This document shows positions 1 to 36,776 of a stretch of DNA of 64,000 nucleotides, piece after piece; positions within the stretch are counted from its first letter, which is position 1; each line of letters begins with the position of its first letter. The stretch spans positions 5,176,683 through 5,240,682 of the forward strand of contig OU696589.1 in assembly GCA_916048095.2 (NCBI GenBank), given 5' to 3'. The stretch is from Sacculina carcini. Taxonomy: Eukaryota; Arthropoda; Thecostraca; Sacculinidae. A program made the position numbers and the translations under genes. The notes beneath the pieces were generated by a model, which was not told the DNA's origin, made no database searches, and saw only the letters and a program-made list of their open reading frames with translations.

Positions 1-346
1 AATGAAACGGTGTGACTAAGCGAAATAAACGAATTAAATGTGTATAGAAATGTGGACTAAGGAAGGTCAATGCAGAGAGAACAGAGGTTCAGAAATGAAT
101 GGAGTTCACACGTGGATTCTTGGGACACTAGCTGTTAATGTTGTACGCTGGTTTTGCACTGACATTTGTTATGCTATTATGCTAATATGTTGTTAATATG
201 CTCTAGATGGTTAAAACACAAGAATTTGTCTGCGTGTAGCAATCACATTCAAGTTAGGTATCCGCACTTCGTCCTTGTGGTTGACTGTGCTATTCGATTT
301 TCTGGAGTATTATTCCTCTTGTACTTCGTGGCACTAGCCTAGTAGG
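1..346. other. no gene seen
   Basis: Short non-coding stretch at the window edge. I see no splice-bounded reading frame and no recognisable repeat before the MITE that begins at 347. Confidence 0.5.
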
Positions 347-531
347 CAGAGCCGTTGCGAGGAATTATGGGGCCCCCTTCGAAGGCAACACTTGGGGCCC
401 CCATTATAAATAAATGACCAAATAATTAATGTATTTATTAGACATAATCACATAATACGTGAAGCAAAAGTTCCCTCAATATTCGGGGCCTCTTCCGGCG
501 GAGGGTACGGGGGGCGGTTGCTACGGCTCTG
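347..531. mobile_element. hAT-type MITE, family C (short copy)
   Basis: A 185-bp element begins CAGAGCCGTTGCGAGG and ends GCTACGGCTCTG, so its ends are inverted repeats. It is flanked by a perfect 8-bp direct repeat CTAGTAGG at 339-346 and 532-539. The 8-bp duplication and CAG...CTG ends are hallmarks of hAT transposons. It has no coding capacity. A longer relative lies at 39737-39998; this copy lacks an internal block of that one. Confidence 0.85.
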
Positions 532-539
532 CTAGTAGG

Positions 540-3148
540 TGTGCATTTTATATCTAAGTAGGTGTTTGGACCACCTCCAGTATGTGTTTAGGGTCATATT
601 AGGATGATTGGAGACACTCGTGCAATGTGGGCACCCAGAAAGAAATGTCCAACGTTGAAATCTATCCAGACAAGAGCTCGAGAGCTGTAGTCCGCTCTGG
701 TCTACCGGAAGCCAAGGACGCCAGACCGCTCCATTGTTTGTTATAATCATTGCTATTTAATTCGATAAGCAAATGAAATACGAACCGGCGAACGCTGTAG
801 GGATTGTATGACTGCAATCCCTATGCAACTTCATTATCAAGAAACAGAAATAATAGCAAGAACATAGTTTAAGAAATAAAGCGCATTGGAAATGAAATAA
901 GGTCAAGAGGATTAAAAATGCTGACAAACACACAACACAATACAACGACAAAAAAAATAGTAGTAACGATTATTAAATAAGTTAATAAATAATCATCGCT
1001 GCTAAGTGCCAATAACTCTCTTGCAAGTTCTCCTTTGGGTCTGTCAGTGCACACACAATGTTGCAGGTAAAATTCAATTGTCGCGTCGCCATGTCGATGG
1101 CATCAATGCCATGAAATCACAGAACACCTTAAGGTTTTTTCGTGATGCGTGCTGCGCGCATGCACGCATCTATCGTAGGCGGACCGAGGCGTTGGACCAA
1201 TGGGGTCATTACACCCAAACGACCAATAATGTACGACCGAGTAGAATTTGAAGAATCTATCAGAAAACTACTATTTTCGTACTACAAACGCTAGAACAAA
1301 TGGTGGCGTTTTCGCTGTGAATTGATAATGATTGCTGTGTTGGTCACATAATCTCCAAATGTGACTCAACCCTTCCACAAATACATTTTTGGGCCCGTCC
1401 CTGGTTTACATACTCAATTTTCTCAGTGTCACGTAAACACCCGATTTCCAGCGGCCATGCTCCCTGCCTTTGGTGGTTGAATTAGTGTTTCTAGCTATTT
1501 GCAAAGCAATTGCTCTAACAACGTTCCCAAACGTTGTGCAATGATCGTTAGTTGCATTTCCCCACTGACTTCCACGCACGACAATTTCACAAATGTTAGT
1601 GCTTTTTGTGGATCCACGCGAAAAGATTCAACCTTTATTCCATATACCGGCCCATTAAACCAGTGCTTCACGCACGTAAGATGACGTGCTACGTGTCAGT
1701 CAGCTTTCCAAATGTGCTTCGTTAAACTGCCGCGCCAGCTTTCCGACGACCGAGCTACGCTTTGGTAGCAATTTTGTTGAATTCACCACAGAACTTGTCT
1801 GCAGAAAATCTGAGAGTCGGTTGACGGCGGTAATAACAAGTGCTGAGAGCGTCAACATGCGTGATTTGAGCAGAGCTGATGGTTGTGAGGACAAGAGCTC
1901 AACGCGGTATCATAGAGAGGAGCGCGAGAGTGCTCCAGCGAACATGCATTATGGACCAGACTACTAATGATATATTTCCGCCGGCGAGCGCGTGGTATTT
2001 GTCGGAAATCGGCAGTCCATCGTTGGTGCTATGATGAGATGATGAGTGTTTGGTTGTCACCTTGCTGTATACGATATATTGTGTACGGTAGAGGGTCGAC
2101 CTCTACGGAATCAATACTGCACAAGAGGAGACCACTTACGTCGTAGGCTCCTTACTGCCAATCAGTTTTTCATAGAAACGGCGTGCGTGGGTCGTTGAAC
2201 GTGACAAAAAAGGAATCCTACAAGAAATTTTTCTGATGTCGAGGTTGTTACGCATTCCCGCACGTCATACCAACACTGATTGCAAATCTGAATGATTATC
2301 TCAGTGGACCTAGGGCGGTTCAATTGAATTGTCACACACACACACACGAGACGCTGATTTTGCGAGAAACATACTTTCAGCGTCTCAGAGAGTGCTTTTC
2401 AACCATTTTCATTCCATGTCAACCAATTCTCTCATTCTTGTGATCTCCCTCATTCTTATACCAAATACCACACTACCAAAAAGGGAAATGTTGATGAATA
2501 TATCACCCTTGCTTTATTACTATGTTCACAGTCATTCGACACATGATTACTTTTGTTCTCATTCAGCTGTCTAACATTATTTAGAAACGGATATTTTGCA
2601 ACAACTCATTATTCCCAACTTTTTGTCCTTACCCACAAATTGAGAAATACTCGTCTAGAAAATCCTCTAATCAATGAGTTTGTCAGGTCAAACCTGGTTG
2701 GATTTTCTTAGGCCTTTCTCGCTTATCTCTCGGCATCAATTATACCGATAGAGACATACTCTTTACGTGTGTGACCTTGGCTTTCGGTTTTCGGCATTGG
2801 AAATTGGACACCAATTGGTATATTGTGAAAATTGGCATATCTGTAGAAAAGGTATGAGAAAGACGATCGGCTTGTCATCAGGATTTTCACCATTCGATTG
2901 TTGCGTTTTAACTGGCACCAGGATATCGGGTGATTATACTTGGGAATAATTAGGCTTTGTAGAAGTTTATTCACTTTGGCTCAATTATTTAACGGTCAGA
3001 TGACTGAACCAGATTAGCCACAAGCTGAAAATGTAAATAACTTGTGAATTTTGTATTGAGAGTGGCAATTAAGAGGAAGTTTGTGTGTGCGCGTGCGCGT
3101 GTGTGTGTGTGTGTGTGTGTTTGTGCGGTGGCTATTGTTGACACGCAG
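540..3148. other. intergenic or intronic, no gene identified
   Basis: Only short overlapping open frames on both strands, with no recognisable domain. If 3149-3373 is a terminal exon of a plus-strand gene, some or all of this stretch is its last intron. The last 60 bases carry a (GT)n tract just before the 3' splice site. Confidence 0.5.
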
Positions 3149-3373
3149 GTGCGATACTTGCGCGACCAACTGAACACAGAACAGACGGCACGGCTGGATG
3201 CGCAGACACGCTGTCGACAATTGTTGGCGCACAACGGCGCATTGGTGGCGCACCTGCGGCGATTGGTGCAACAGTTGCGTCATAACGCCGGCGGCAGCAA
3301 CAACACCAATGAAAGCTTCCATCACCATATCAGCAGTGACAGTGCTGTCGGCACCGCGTTGTCCCTGAAATAA
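3149..3373 (+). CDS. NOS1AP: NOS1AP/CAPON-like coiled-coil protein, C-terminal exon (partial)
   Basis: An acceptor (ACACGCAG) at 3141-3148 opens a frame of 74 codons ending in TAA at 3371-3373. It begins VRYLRDQLNTEQTARLDAQ and continues with RCRQLLAHNGALVAHLRRLV, a charged leucine-heptad helix. A Ser/Asn/His-rich tail (NNTNESFHHH, SSDSAVGTALSLK) follows. The pattern L-R-D-Q-L-x(3)-ARL-x-AQ-x-R-x(2)-QLL matches, from memory, the coiled coil of NOS1AP, an adaptor linking PTB partners to neuronal NOS. The PTB-domain exons would lie upstream of this window. GC-rich codons contrast with the AT-rich surroundings. A (GT)n tract sits about 27 bases before the acceptor. I see no close AATAAA after the stop, so the 3' end is unproved. 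It could be another coiled-coil adaptor. Confidence 0.6.
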   Translation: MRYLRDQLNTEQTARLDAQTRCRQLLAHNGALVAHLRRLVQQLRHNAGGSNNTNESFHHHISSDSAVGTALSLK

Positions 3374-6300
3374 TCGGAAGAAAGGATAGAGTAGGAAGGA
3401 TCTGGAAGCATATGACGTGCTTGTTGCACTCCCATCGGGTTCCATGTGCTACATTCCCATTTGGTGTACAGGTCTACAGGGTAGGCCCGTTGCTTTTGCG
3501 ATGGGTTAACGGACCAGAAGCCAGCGTTCCACATAAGTGTTTGTGGTGACGCATTGTTTCATTGTTTCATGTCATGTCTTATCTGTGAACATTTTTTATA
3601 GCCGTAGCATTTTTTTGCGTTTGCACACTGCTGGCCTTGTTTTTCGATTGTTGAGTTTATTTGTGTTCAGTAGAACGTTCACCATAGTCACTTAGGGGTC
3701 TTTCACTCTACTGTCAAGGTTGCTATGGCAGCTTTTTTGTGTGTCGTTGGCTCAAGGTCATCGGGTGTTGTGTGTGTTTGTGTGCCGGGTTGCTGTGCAC
3801 GCTTTGCTGGTACGTAGGCGGTGTTCCGCACTGAACAATGAATTCCACGAGGCTGCTGACTTCATTTAACTGCTACTGAACAAACACCCATGCAAGTTTT
3901 GGCGTTTATTTAGTGACGCAACTTTGCCACAATGCTTTACATGTTTGCTTCTTTTAACGTTCTCTCTATCTCTCTCTCTGTCTTTTGTTTCGGCTCCTTC
4001 TTCTCTTTCGTGGTTCGTCACATCTTTTATGGCTCTGAGCTACACTTTGAACACACAGATCCAAAGATTTTGCCCATGTTATTGCCCGATCCTCAAATGA
4101 CTGATCCCTCAACGGAACCAACGTATTCCGATGTATCACTTTCACTTACGGGCTTTTATACTGTAGTAATACCATGATGATGTGCTTCGAGTCAACTCGA
4201 GGAATCCTCACTCTCTCACACTCGTTGTGCTGTATGGCCTCCCTGCTCCGCGGACCATTGCTCACCTATCTAGATGCAAATGTATTTACTTGGCTTCGTT
4301 TATGGTGTGTTGTTTTGTTCTATTTGCGTACCGAGCTGACACCCACACATACACACGTGTATGTGTGTATGTGTGAATTGTCCGACTGTTGAACTTTTAT
4401 ATGTGATCTTAGCATTATGTTTTCCATGGGGAATACGTTACTTAAACTGTGATTCTTGACTATTCTTGAGGTGTCTTGTGACACCATTGTCGTTACCTCT
4501 CATTAAGTCTGTATATCTTGTGAGGACTGATATGGGCGACGAGCATAGATATTTATCCGATTGCATTGTTTTGTTCTGGTGTTATCTTTCAGCGTATTGT
4601 TTTCGTGTCAGCGTGTCATAACTTGTTGGTCCGACCTGCTCTTCCCGAAGTGCTCCTCACATATACGTCGATAATGCAGTTTTCGAATTTTACTTACCGT
4701 TTTTCATGTATAATTTCATTTCGTCCCGGAGAGTGTGCGTAAATTATTTCCTTCTTTATGCTCAACTATAAACCGACTTGTCTGGATTGATTTGTTTTTC
4801 GTTTGTGTCGTTCTTGATTGTCGTTGCTGAGGCTCTCGTGTGGCGAAATCCAATTTCTTCTGTTTGGATTTCTTCATCTTTGTTTGATCCATAGAAATAT
4901 ACGTTTTTCATAGGCTCATACACTTGTCTTGTCAGCAAGTGATAGTGTTTCCAGTCATGCAATCATGTAGGCTGATATGTGAAGTGTTTGGTTGGAGATT
5001 ATTTCTGTGTCGTTTTCAAGAATTCGATGCGTCCTGATAATACCACTTCATCACTAGTCGTGTGCAGTCATTTTGCTGGAACTCCAACCGATCAGGCTCA
5101 CCGAAGAGCTTTGACTCGTTCGGTAATTTGAAAGTCGAAGGGAGGGAGGGGCACGCAATAGCAAGTTGTGTGAAATGATGAATAACTTTGGATTGAGCAC
5201 AGATCACTCGTTTTTTGTGACTAGTCACCATTATCCATTCTTCTCGGCTGTGGCACCCAAGCAGAGAAACACTGAAATTGGTAAGCAACTAATAGCAAAT
5301 GAATCAGCTGAGAAAGATGCTATCGAGATCAGTTTGTTAATCACAATATCTGCTTTAATGAAAGTTGAAACCAGTCTCCTTTATGACTCTGAACTGCTCT
5401 CATCTATGTAGACATCTCATCTCATCTATGAGATGATTCGACAAATATACGCATTTGTATTTCTACCTTCACTTTCACGTTGATCCTCGTTCATACTCCG
5501 TTTGTGAGTCGATAATCACCCGGACAAGTCGCGGTGTTCACTCACTCACAAGTGTTGGCGTCGACGATAGTATTTTATCTCGACAATAAAATGCACCTGA
5601 CTTGTCTTGCTGCGCATGTGGATCAATGCTGCTGGAATTGACGACTCCACTCGACCGACACGGCTCGTAAATTATCATCTGCTGCTGACACCGCGTGCAC
5701 AGCGGTCTCTGACAGATTATTCTGCGTCGGATTTTCCGTCACAGCCACAGCTAGACTGACTGTCGGTCACTCAGACACCGACGGTGGTGGTTTGAGCGCA
5801 GAAAGTGTGCGGGTATACTTGGGAAGGGGCATCAACTGCGCTTTTGAGCCATACAGAACATGCAAAGTGAGCGTATCAATATGGAATGATTATGGAAGAT
5901 TTTTTAATAAATATTTTTATAAATATGAAATAGTTTTAATAGCCTTATCGTTCAACTCAGTTTCTCAGATTCTCAGCATAAAATACTCTAATATTCCTTG
6001 CTGGTTGCTGTAATGGTATGGTAAAAGTTGATACTCTTTCATAGTGGGAAATACTACGGTACGGTACGGTATGCGTCTAATGAGAGGAGTTCTTGGTGAC
6101 GTCAACTGCAAGTGTACTGTTTGTCTTGGACGAGATAGTTCGTCCGAAGATTGAGTGGCACAGACGAACATCCCCACAAATTTGGTACATTGTTGCGCTG
6201 ACTCAGTCGCAGTGACAAATTTAAATGCCACTATTAAGTGAAAATCGCTTTACCAAATTCTCTTCCCACGACGATCATTCCACGATCTGATAAACAATTA

Positions 6301-7639
6301 TCAACAAACGCTGGCCAGAAGGAAACACGGTACATAACGACTTTTACAATTATTATATACGTCGGCAGAAACGGAAAAATGCGAAGACCGGTTTTCAGTG
6401 AGGTAGAACCGAATTTGGTTTTTATGCAAATCTGAATCCTTGCAGTGTAACTAATTGCGAATTTGATAACCCATATGTACAATTTTGAACGTCAATGCTT
6501 GATAGCCAATATTTATTGTCGCTTGTCCAATCTGGTATTGTGATACTGGCTATTTCGCTAACAATGTACAATGAAATGACACGCTGTCTCCGATTTGCAA
6601 TTGATGTCCATATTGAACGGCGCCGAACAGTCTGGTAACTGTCAATGTTGCGCATCGTGACTGTGGGCCTAATGATATGATAACGACTTGCACACATACA
6701 TACACAAACGGACACACAGATTTATGATGAAGATATGTGGGCAATATTCCGTCGCGAAACCGTATGTGCGCTAAAAGGTATCCTCTCTGAATGTCTCAAT
6801 TTATCTTTGATTCTGTGAGAAAACATTTTTTTTATTCACATAAATAGCACATACACACACACACATACATGCGTTTGTAGGTTCGTGTGTTTGTGCATCA
6901 TAGATAAGTGCGTGTTTGTTTTGTTAAAAGACGGACGCAATCGATAGTCGCTGAAAGAGACGGCACAGTTAGATACTTGGCCTGCTTTCACAGTGGAAGG
7001 TGAGCCTCCGACTTACCACCATCAGACAATAGACAATATGATGTCGGTCGGGCGGCATGATTTACGACATCTGTCGACGAGATGATGTTTTTGTTGGTAC
7101 ACGAGTCGAATACAAAATCGGTACGACTGAAGTTTGTAAGCTGCACATCGACACACAACAGAACACAGTCTCTCGGAAGCATGACCATTGGAGGTGGATA
7201 AAACAATTAGCGGAACTCAATAATGTTCTATGTCATATTGATGCTTTCCCTCGGGTCGCTATTTGCTGAACACTCGAACGGAACGGCAACTCAACAAGCT
7301 CATCCAATGTTCCATTACTCTCCAAAAATGAAAGATGCAAGATCCATTATTCTCCAAAAAGGAAAGTGCTGGCATATTTGATGTATTATTTACGTAGGTA
7401 TTCCACGTACTCCTTTTATTCCGACGCCAAGTAGTATTCAATTCCTGAGGCATTGGCTTGTCCACACATGATAGCCAATACCGCTTTACTGAGCCCTGTT
7501 GCTTGTCGTTCCCGTCCTAAAGACGCCGTAAAAGTATATTGTGTGTATCATTGCACGAACCACAAGTTACAACGTTCGGTACAGGTGCTTTGACAATTAA
7601 TTGAGAAGTCGCCTTTGATGCGCCATACATGGGTGTAGA
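3374..7639. other. intergenic, no gene identified
   Basis: About 4.3 kb with only short random open frames, small CA/TG runs (for example 6849-6868) and no recognised repeat family. It separates the plus-strand NOS1AP-like exon from the 3' end of the minus-strand dynamitin gene. Confidence 0.5.
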
Positions 7640-8260
7640 TCCTGGGGGTATGGGGGAATATATACTCCCCGACACATAGGTTGGGGGTATGAATATATGT
7701 TGACTGTTGTGCACTCCGTGATGTAGTGGTTAGCACACCCGCCTCACAAGCGCGAGGTCCGTGGTTCGTAAACCAGAATAAATGCAATAAATGCAATAAA
7801 TGATGGTACCAGATATCAGTCATGTGTTGTGCCATGCATTCTGGGAAGGTGACTCTCTCTAATACGTATTCCGTCCTTGTGGCGCCATAGCGTGGAGAGG
7901 GTTGGTTCTTCGGTGGCCGCGAGCTGCACGGGACACACCTGTGTGTGTTCATAAGCTTGGGATTATTCCCGTGTATCACCTGTCACTTAGGCCTTAAACC
8001 TTTGAGTTCAGTTCGTTGGGTATATTCTCATAAAGCTCAGCATAGCAAAAAAGTAACAATGCACGACAAATGTAAAAAATTGAAAATGTGAAAAATTATA
8101 CTCTATGCAATATACTTTTCATTGAGGTATGTGTGTTGTAATTGAATACGCCCAAAACACTTGAGGTTCCCATGCAATTGGCCAACTGAGCGAACTTTGA
8201 ACAATGCATGATGACTGTCATCCCCCAGAGCCTCGACACAAATCAACGCCCTCGACACAA
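7640..8260. mobile_element. dispersed repeat, family G, interrupted by a SINE
   Basis: The flanks 7640-7705 and about 8006-8250 match a continuous repeat at about 41965-42300. Shared features are the GGGGGTATGGGGG-type head, the GGGTATATTCTCAT / GGGTATATTATCAT block, the GTATGTGTGTTGTAATTG block and the GCATGATG(A/G)CTGTCATCCCCC end. Here a tRNA-derived SINE is inserted between the two halves. No coding capacity and no class assignment. Confidence 0.65.
7712..8005 (+). mobile_element. tRNA-Val-derived SINE, copy 1 (nested)
   Basis: Head CTCCGTGATGTAGTGG (pol III A box) plus CCGCCTCACAAGCG (anticodon loop CTCACAA, Val-CAC type) and a degraded B box. The family body follows (GATGGTACCAGATATCAGTC, GGCGCCATAGCG) and then the CTGTCACTTAGGCCTTAAACC tail. 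It is inserted in the family G repeat. It is a retroposed tRNA derivative and not a working tRNA gene. Confidence 0.85.
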
Positions 8261-8887
8261 TCTATGCCTAACCGGCAGAATTATTGTCTTCAAAGCCAGC
8301 AAGAAACGGCATGGCTTCTTGATGAGGCTGATTACCCTGGCATTCCTCAAGACAAATTTTATTTCTTTCTTAGTGGTGAATATCACGATTATGCATCGTA
8401 TACGCATTTGCGTCAATAGGCCTTGAAAGTAAGGCATGCTTGCTTGGACAACCAGAACGCTTGTCATAATGTGAATCCTGGGAAGGATCTGCTTAGAAGT
8501 CGCCTCTCATGTGAACTTGTTCAAGCTTGTGCAAATCTCATTGTGAGTGCAGATGGCGAAATGTTGACTCATCACAGTGCAGACACTGCATGACACAGCG
8601 TTTTCTATAACTCACTGCGTAATCCAACCAGTTTCCACTGGCTGGTCCGATAACGACACTGGCAAATACGATCTCTGTCAACCCTGACTCAACAACGGAG
8701 AGCGTGTATTAATCAAACATGAAGCATGCAAATAAGAGACCCAAAAAACACACACAGGTTCATACTAGTACTGAATTGAAAGAGAACAAAATTGAAACAC
8801 ACACATAACTTCCCAGATTCTGCAATACATCATTGGCAAAACGAGCACTCCTGACATGCATTGCTGAGCCTTCTCATTCACGAATGC

Positions 8888-8919
<32 letters not shown>

Positions 8920-9105
8920 TGAGTGTGTGTATGTGTGTGTGTGTGTGCTTTAATTTTCCCAGTGCACACTCAAAAAGAAAACGAAATTATAATCGCGCAC
9001 ACGCGCGCACACGCACGCACACACACACACACACACATGCCCAAAGCTAGCCAAACGAGCAAAAAATTGAATTACACCAGAAATGATTGCAATAAAGTCA
9101 ACTCA

Positions 9106-9171
<66 letters not shown>

Positions 9172-9226
9172 CATAACTCGTCATTAGTGCGTCATATGTC
9201 ACAACAGCGCCGATAACAAAAACATG
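8261..9226. repeat. microsatellite-rich spacer
   Basis: Contains (CA)n at 8888-8919 and 9016-9037, (TG)n at 8923-8948 and a longer (CA)n at 9107-9168. No gene is seen. It lies just beyond the 3' end of the minus-strand dynamitin gene, so part may be 3' UTR. No convincing minus-strand AATAAA occurs near the stop codon. Confidence 0.6.
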
Positions 9227-9371
9227 CGTCATATTTGTCCACTGCGTCACATTTGTCTACTGCGTCATATTTGTCCGCTGCGTCACATTTGTCCGCAGCG
9301 TCACAATTCGTCGACTGCGTCATATTTGTCCAATGCGTCACATTTGTCTACTGCGTCATATTTGTCGACTG
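9227..9371. repeat. 18-bp minisatellite, about 8 units, in likely DCTN2 3' flank
   Basis: Tandem units of the form CGTCA(T/C)ATTTGTCNNNTG. Position 6 of the unit alternates mostly T, C, T, C, which implies growth as a 36-bp dimer. One unit is 19 bp. It lies 71 bases downstream of the dynamitin stop codon (minus strand), so it may be transcribed as 3' UTR. Confidence 0.8.
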
Positions 9372-9441
9372 CGTCACAAATACATCTGGACAATTGAGGA
9401 GGTGGTGCAGCGGCACTCAAATTGTCTCTATTGCAGCGGCA

Positions 9442-33793
<24,352 letters not shown>

Positions 33794-35419
33794 CTTGAAA
33801 TACACAAAAAGAATATACAGTCGAAAACACCCAATTCAACACATTGACCAAGACGAATCAGTCTGCGTCGGCTTAGTATCTAGTAGCCCACGTTCGACAA
33901 CTACTTATTTTATTTGAAGTTCTAGATTGTAATATTGTTTTGAATTGAAAATTAAAGATTTGCACATTTAAAACTAAACATTTAAACTTTTAAAAATATA
34001 ACATTATTTGTGTTATGTGTCATTTTCTGGAAGTATTTTTAAAACATTAAATTTTCAATCAACGTCCTCTCACCACTTCTCAAGACACGAACGCACATCT
34101 ATTATTGAGCTGCTATTGACAAAAATTGGCCAATTACTAAATTACAAGTTGAAAATATTTTCAAAATTTGCAAACAGATGGTTAATATTTACTTTCGTAC
34201 CATAATGACACTGAAGGGAACACGGAATTAATTGTAGTAATCAACGAATAAAAATCCAAACAACAGTAACTGTTGAACAGAAATTCCAAGACTTTTAAGG
34301 TATTCAAATGAATAAATCCCATTATTGATATACTCAACATGTTTTTATATGACATGTTATTCTGTGTATATGCGCATAAGCTATCAAGTCTACTTTCCGA
34401 TATGTTTGTGTATGTATATATGTAATTTTGTATGGCGTTTAAACATGCTTTAACCTTTGCATACATGTGCATGTATATGCGCATGCGCTTGAGTCAATAA
34501 TATTGTACACATTGTTCACCTGTGGGTTACGCTCGCACATACAATTCCACTTGCACATACATACACACACGCACACACACACATACACACACGCACACAC
34601 ACAGACACTGACACAAAGCCAACGTGTTTGATTGTGTGTCTGTATGTCTGTGCGTGCGTATGTGTGTGTGTATTCGCGTTGAAAGGCGAACAGCTAAGTG
34701 ACGGCCAATCACAAAACAGCAAGCGACTGCGTGTCATGTCACGTGACCACTCGGTCGGTGAACGTTCAGTGCCAGTGGCTTCCAAACACGCAACTACATA
34801 TTCACCAATTATGGCTGTGTTAACAGGTTTATTGTGTTAATTTTTGGAGATGTGCAAGCGTACAAAAGATATTTTAGTTTCAAATGTCTCAACTAAGACT
34901 GTATTAGATGATAATCATACTAAGTGTTTTTGCTCCTCAAAATTTAGAAAAGTATTTATCAAGGAAAAAATGTTTTTTTGTAAAATAGATAAGATATTAT
35001 AAAGTAATATATACTGTTATAAAATATTCTTCAAATATATAAGTGCACGTCAATGCACGCACTTCTTTAGCAATCTGTTATATTATCAATCTAAATGAAT
35101 AAATATATAAACAAAATAAATAACTAAATAAAAATCGCAATTTCGAATTATTCTCAATTTACTAAATATCACAACATTTTTGTTTTCAAATTGAAAAACA
35201 TTTTGCTTTATAAAACGTCTATAGATCAACTAGGAAAATAGATATCAAATAATAAATGTGAGCCAACATAATGCTGAAATCACTGAGAAAAAAATTGTGC
35301 AAAAATCAAACCAATTTTTTGATTAAGCAAATATATTACCAGTATTATATCGGATCCATATTTGAACAACAAAAACCCAAGCATATAATCCAAAAGTTTG
35401 ACCGGGTTATGCGATTATA
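33794..35419. other. upstream region of DCTN2, no gene seen
   Basis: AT-rich intergenic stretch between the divergent dynamitin and Gly-Tyr genes. The only GC-rich block (about 34680-34790, with CCAATCA and TCACGTGACC) could be part of a promoter, but nothing places it. CA/TG runs occur at 34560-34610. Confidence 0.4.
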
Positions 35420-35740
35420 ATTAATAATAATAATAGGATTATTATTAATTACAGGCAAATACAGTAGCATGAGGGAAGAGTGCAAGTGCACTATTATCAC
35501 CTTGCGGTGGCCTCATGTACCAGAAGCGCCCAAAATATGTAGTGAGATATATAATTATTTGTTTTGTTAAGCTCTGGAGAAAATAACAGATGGATAATAA
35601 TACACAACAACAAAATAATACATAAATAACAACAAACAATCTTTTGATAACACTCCATAATGTCACTCCGCCTACACTTCTCAATAAACAATCAACAATC
35701 AGCAATAAATATATATGCGATTCAATAAATTACAATCATT
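35420..35740. repeat. dispersed repeat, family H (copy 2)
   Basis: AATAATAGGATTATTATTAA, ACAGGCAAATACAGTAGCAT, a CCTTGCGGTGGCCTCATGTA segment and an ATAAACAATCAACAATCAGC tail, parallel to 18650-18990. Confidence 0.6.
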
Positions 35741-35947
35741 TGCTAGTTTAAATAACCAATAATCATCTAGCGAATTGTTTCAGCATAAGTTGTGCATATT
35801 TATTGTGTGAATGTATGTGTGTGTGTATGTGTGTGTGTGTATGTGTGTATCTAGCTGTGGATTGTACCAGGCGCAACAAACCGAGCCATCGAGCCATCGA
35901 GCCAATCACAGTGCGCCATTAGTGAGGGCGTTGTCATGACCCAAGCT

Positions 35948-36053
35948 GATAAATAGCCCTGCTTGAGCTGGGTCAGGTCACTGTACGCCCAGTGTTCCTG
36001 TGTGCTTCGTGCCAGTGTCTCATCTCTCGTCGTGCTAATTCACGAATCTCCAG
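35948..36053 (+). promoter_or_regulatory. probable promoter and non-coding first exon of the Gly-Tyr gene
   Basis: TGATAAATAGC is a TATA-like box about 30 bases before GGTCAGGTCACTGTACGC. A GC-richer stretch then ends CTCCAG|GTTGGT, a plausible donor for a 5' UTR intron running to the acceptor at 36758-36768. Inferred from spacing only. Confidence 0.4.
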
Positions 36054-36776
36054 GTTGGTGACAAGACATTATCGGGAAACATATTTTGATTTCAGATTTG
36101 ATTGGTTTCAGAACACAGATTTTGAGATTTCAGAACACAGATTTTGAGATTTCAGAACACTTAAGATTACAACAGATAAGATTTAAGATTTTGTTTGATT
36201 TAGCATTTAGTTTAGCATTTAGCATTTAGCATTTAGTTTCTAGTACACGTTTAGTATTTATTAATGATTTTATTTAATCTTATTTGTTTCTCTAGGTCTG
36301 CAGCGTTGTTTCGTAACATTCAAGACTCTACAATTCAAGGTTCTGAAACCAGATATTCTATAAATCCTATATCCTATAAATCCTTTACCCTATATATACC
36401 CTATATTATAGTTTCTTTGTAGTTTTCTTTCTATTGTAGTTAGTATATTGTAGTTTGTTTGTGTCATTTTTCATTTGATCTGTACATTTCCCATGTATGC
36501 GTGTGTGTGTCAATATGCTATCAGGTTAGGTCTATGTAGCTGATTAGGTTGGGTGAGGCTACGTGTATGTAGCGTAGGCTTCAACTTCAGGATTTTCACT
36601 GATCTATGATTTATAAATATTTAGCTTAGAATTCAACTTCGTAACAATGGCATCATTTCAAACAATGCATTCAATTCAAGGAATTGAGGCATCTGTTCCT
36701 GACTTTGGTCTGTACTGTTTTTCTCTGTGCTTTGTTTTGTGCTTTGTACATTGTACTTTCTTCTGCAGTGATCGCA

